From assembly GCF_011745365.1 (NCBI RefSeq), contig NW_024468910.1, positions 1,640,068-1,704,067 on the forward strand: 64,000 bases of DNA. Direction: 5' to 3'. Position 1 is the stretch's first letter, and every line of letters begins with the position of its first letter. Made by a program: the position numbers and the translations under genes. The notes under the pieces were generated by a model, which was not told where the DNA came from, searched no databases, and was given only the letters and a program-made list of their open reading frames with translations. Positions 62,403 through 64,000 of this stretch are shown here, one piece after another. The stretch is from Cryphonectria parasitica EP155. Taxonomy: Eukaryota; Ascomycota; Sordariomycetes; Diaporthales; Cryphonectriaceae.

Positions 62403-64000
62403 AATATTTGAACTATGAGGAAAGGCGTGTGGAAACATTTCTCTCCCGGTCACACTATCATGCTCATTCTAGTAATATTAATCAAGTCTGCCAAAATTTC
62501 CTTTTTGAAGATAATAGCAGTCACGAGTATCTTATGATATAACTCTCGACTGATTCAAATAAGACATGAAACCTGTCCTCTCTTCCTGTCAGTTGTAGTT
62601 GTAGGAACTTTGTGGAATGCCGCGACGGCAGTATAGTAGTAAGCCCAAGACGTATCTCCCCCTTTGGCGGCATTTTGAAGCTGGAGGATTGGGGAGGGTT
62701 CCGGCCTGGTTATCGAAGTATTCATTATGTGGAACTGACTTGATTGGTTTCTGAAATATACTTTATCTGAGTATCTAAGCGGGATACGGGTGTTGAGTCC
62801 TCGCTCAGAATCGCATCTTCCTCTCCCCAGAGACCCCCTGCTCAACCCCAACCTCATCCTCCGTACCCTCCTCAGTAGTCAATTCTTCCCCTTCTCTAGT
62901 GAATCGATAGTATTGGTAATCAATTAGGATGTCCTAGAAAGACCTCATCGGGACTCTTCGTGATATGAGGTAACAAAAGGGTCGCTAGTATCATTAGCGA
63001 TTATGTATTAAGTAAGACCTGGAACTACTGACGATTGTGATGCTCTGGGGGCTTATATTTCTGAAGGAGCATTCTCTGAAGTCCATTTTTGGCTTCTATG
63101 ATCTTGACAGGCTTAAAAAGAAAAGTCCACAAATTCCTTTTGCAAACATGACATGATCGTGGGGCAACGGTCTTGAGATGAATGCAGTCATGACAGAAAA
63201 CATGTCCAGCGGTCCATACAGTTCAGTCCTAGCAGTTCAGTTAGCAGTCTTAGTTGGCAAACGAGAGATACTGGTACAAGCGAGCAACCGTTTTTTCTTA
63301 GCAGTTGACTGTAGTCAAACTAGTCGTCGCCCGGCCTTCCCTTGATCCTCATACTAAGCCCAATTAGGAGGGTTCACGATGCCCGACTTGGTGTTTTGGG
63401 ATCTCTCACGCCAGGCTCGATGTAATGCTGGCCCACCCACACATGTTTTTACTGGCTACCAGGTTCCTCCGAGCCCGTATTTCCCTTGCTTGGCGTACCC
63501 AGGGCCTTGTCGTGTTGCTTCCTCAACCGCTTCTTCTCCCCTCCGCACCTATAACGGCTGCTGAAATGCCTCTCCATATCGACCGTCCTCCTCTCCTCTC
63601 CTCTCAGCAGCCCTTCACACCCTTGCCGCCATCGCAATGAACTCCCTGGTTCAGACGCCAGGACCGTGAGACCGTACCTCGCGGGAGACTAAAAAGGCGG
63701 CAACAAGAGAGTCCGGCAGCTTTGCCAGAGGAAAAGCTATCAGAGAGCTGTGGGCTCGAGGGTATAGACTTTCTCCGGATCTCTGTATAATATACCCTTA
63801 GAATTCTCTTGCGATATAAAGATAAGTTGCAAGAATGCCCGATATACTCTGCTGCCACTATTTTATATCCCTACTATTATCTGATCCAGATATAGCTGAC
63901 CCGGTTGAAGGGGATTTCAAAGGTTTCTATCAGAATTACTAGGAAGCATAGCCTACAGCCTTACTATAGAGACCAGCATTAGCAGTACCAATAATACTAT
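62403..64000. other. Right end of window, no gene supported
   Basis: Minus frame 62857-62555 (LQLQNAAKGGDTSWAYYYTA) is the most protein-like reading and might be an exon, but splice links are unclear. Plus and minus frames at 63379-63858 show no recognisable features. The sequence becomes AT-rich near 63900. Confidence 0.35.

Overview
The window looks like a transposon-rich stretch of a filamentous ascomycete (Pezizomycotina) nuclear genome. The evidence is short GT-AG introns with CTAAC-like branch points, fungal protein families (WOPR regulators, an F-box protein, a fungal sirtuin fused to a chromodomain, a thaumatin-like secreted protein) and Ty3/gypsy retroelements whose copies differ almost only by C-to-T and G-to-A changes, the mark of repeat-induced point mutation (RIP). 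I could not fix the genus.

Layout. Positions 1-26365 are a nested pile of RIP-degraded elements. A remnant RT1 (1-750) is cut by RT2 (751-2759), which carries a solo LTR (1868-2323). Next come a GC-rich MITE-like insert (2760-3067) and a degraded host frame that is split by a solo LTR (3297-3749), full element RT3 (4050-11531, plus strand) and full element RT4 (12945-20405, minus strand). A second, LTR-less gypsy subfamily, RT6, fills 21365-26365. Positions 26366-44989 are a gene island: a thaumatin-like gene with a stop, a WOPR gene with a duplicated bZIP-like exon, a gene broken by a 14-bp duplication, a canonical Wor1/Ryp1/Sge1-type WOPR gene, a small two-exon gene, a sirtuin-chromodomain gene and a sodium/calcium-exchanger-family gene. 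Full element RT5 (minus strand) lies at 44990-52449. After it come an ankyrin pseudogene, a Myb/SANT-like gene, a coiled-coil membrane protein, a solo LTR (58727-59172), an F-box gene and a helical-domain fragment.

All three full elements and all three solo LTRs have perfect 5-bp target-site duplications. They share one architecture: LTR, gag, pol in the -1 frame (protease, reverse transcriptase, RNase H, integrase, chromodomain), then an extra gene on the opposite strand, then the LTR. The antisense gene encodes a Zn2Cys6-like cysteine cluster, a charged helical middle and a conserved RSG(A/T)E(R/Q)SS tail. Its stop codon overlaps the pol stop tail to tail in every copy that can be checked. 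The LTRs have a swappable, inverted-repeat-rich U3 block between conserved flanks. The antisense protein and this U3 block both diverge between copies while pol stays nearly constant, so a self-regulating pair is the most interesting hypothesis here.

Four cellular genes each need one more base in a homopolymer to read through, which suggests consensus errors in the assembly. RNA genes, CRISPR arrays and bacterial-type signals were not seen.
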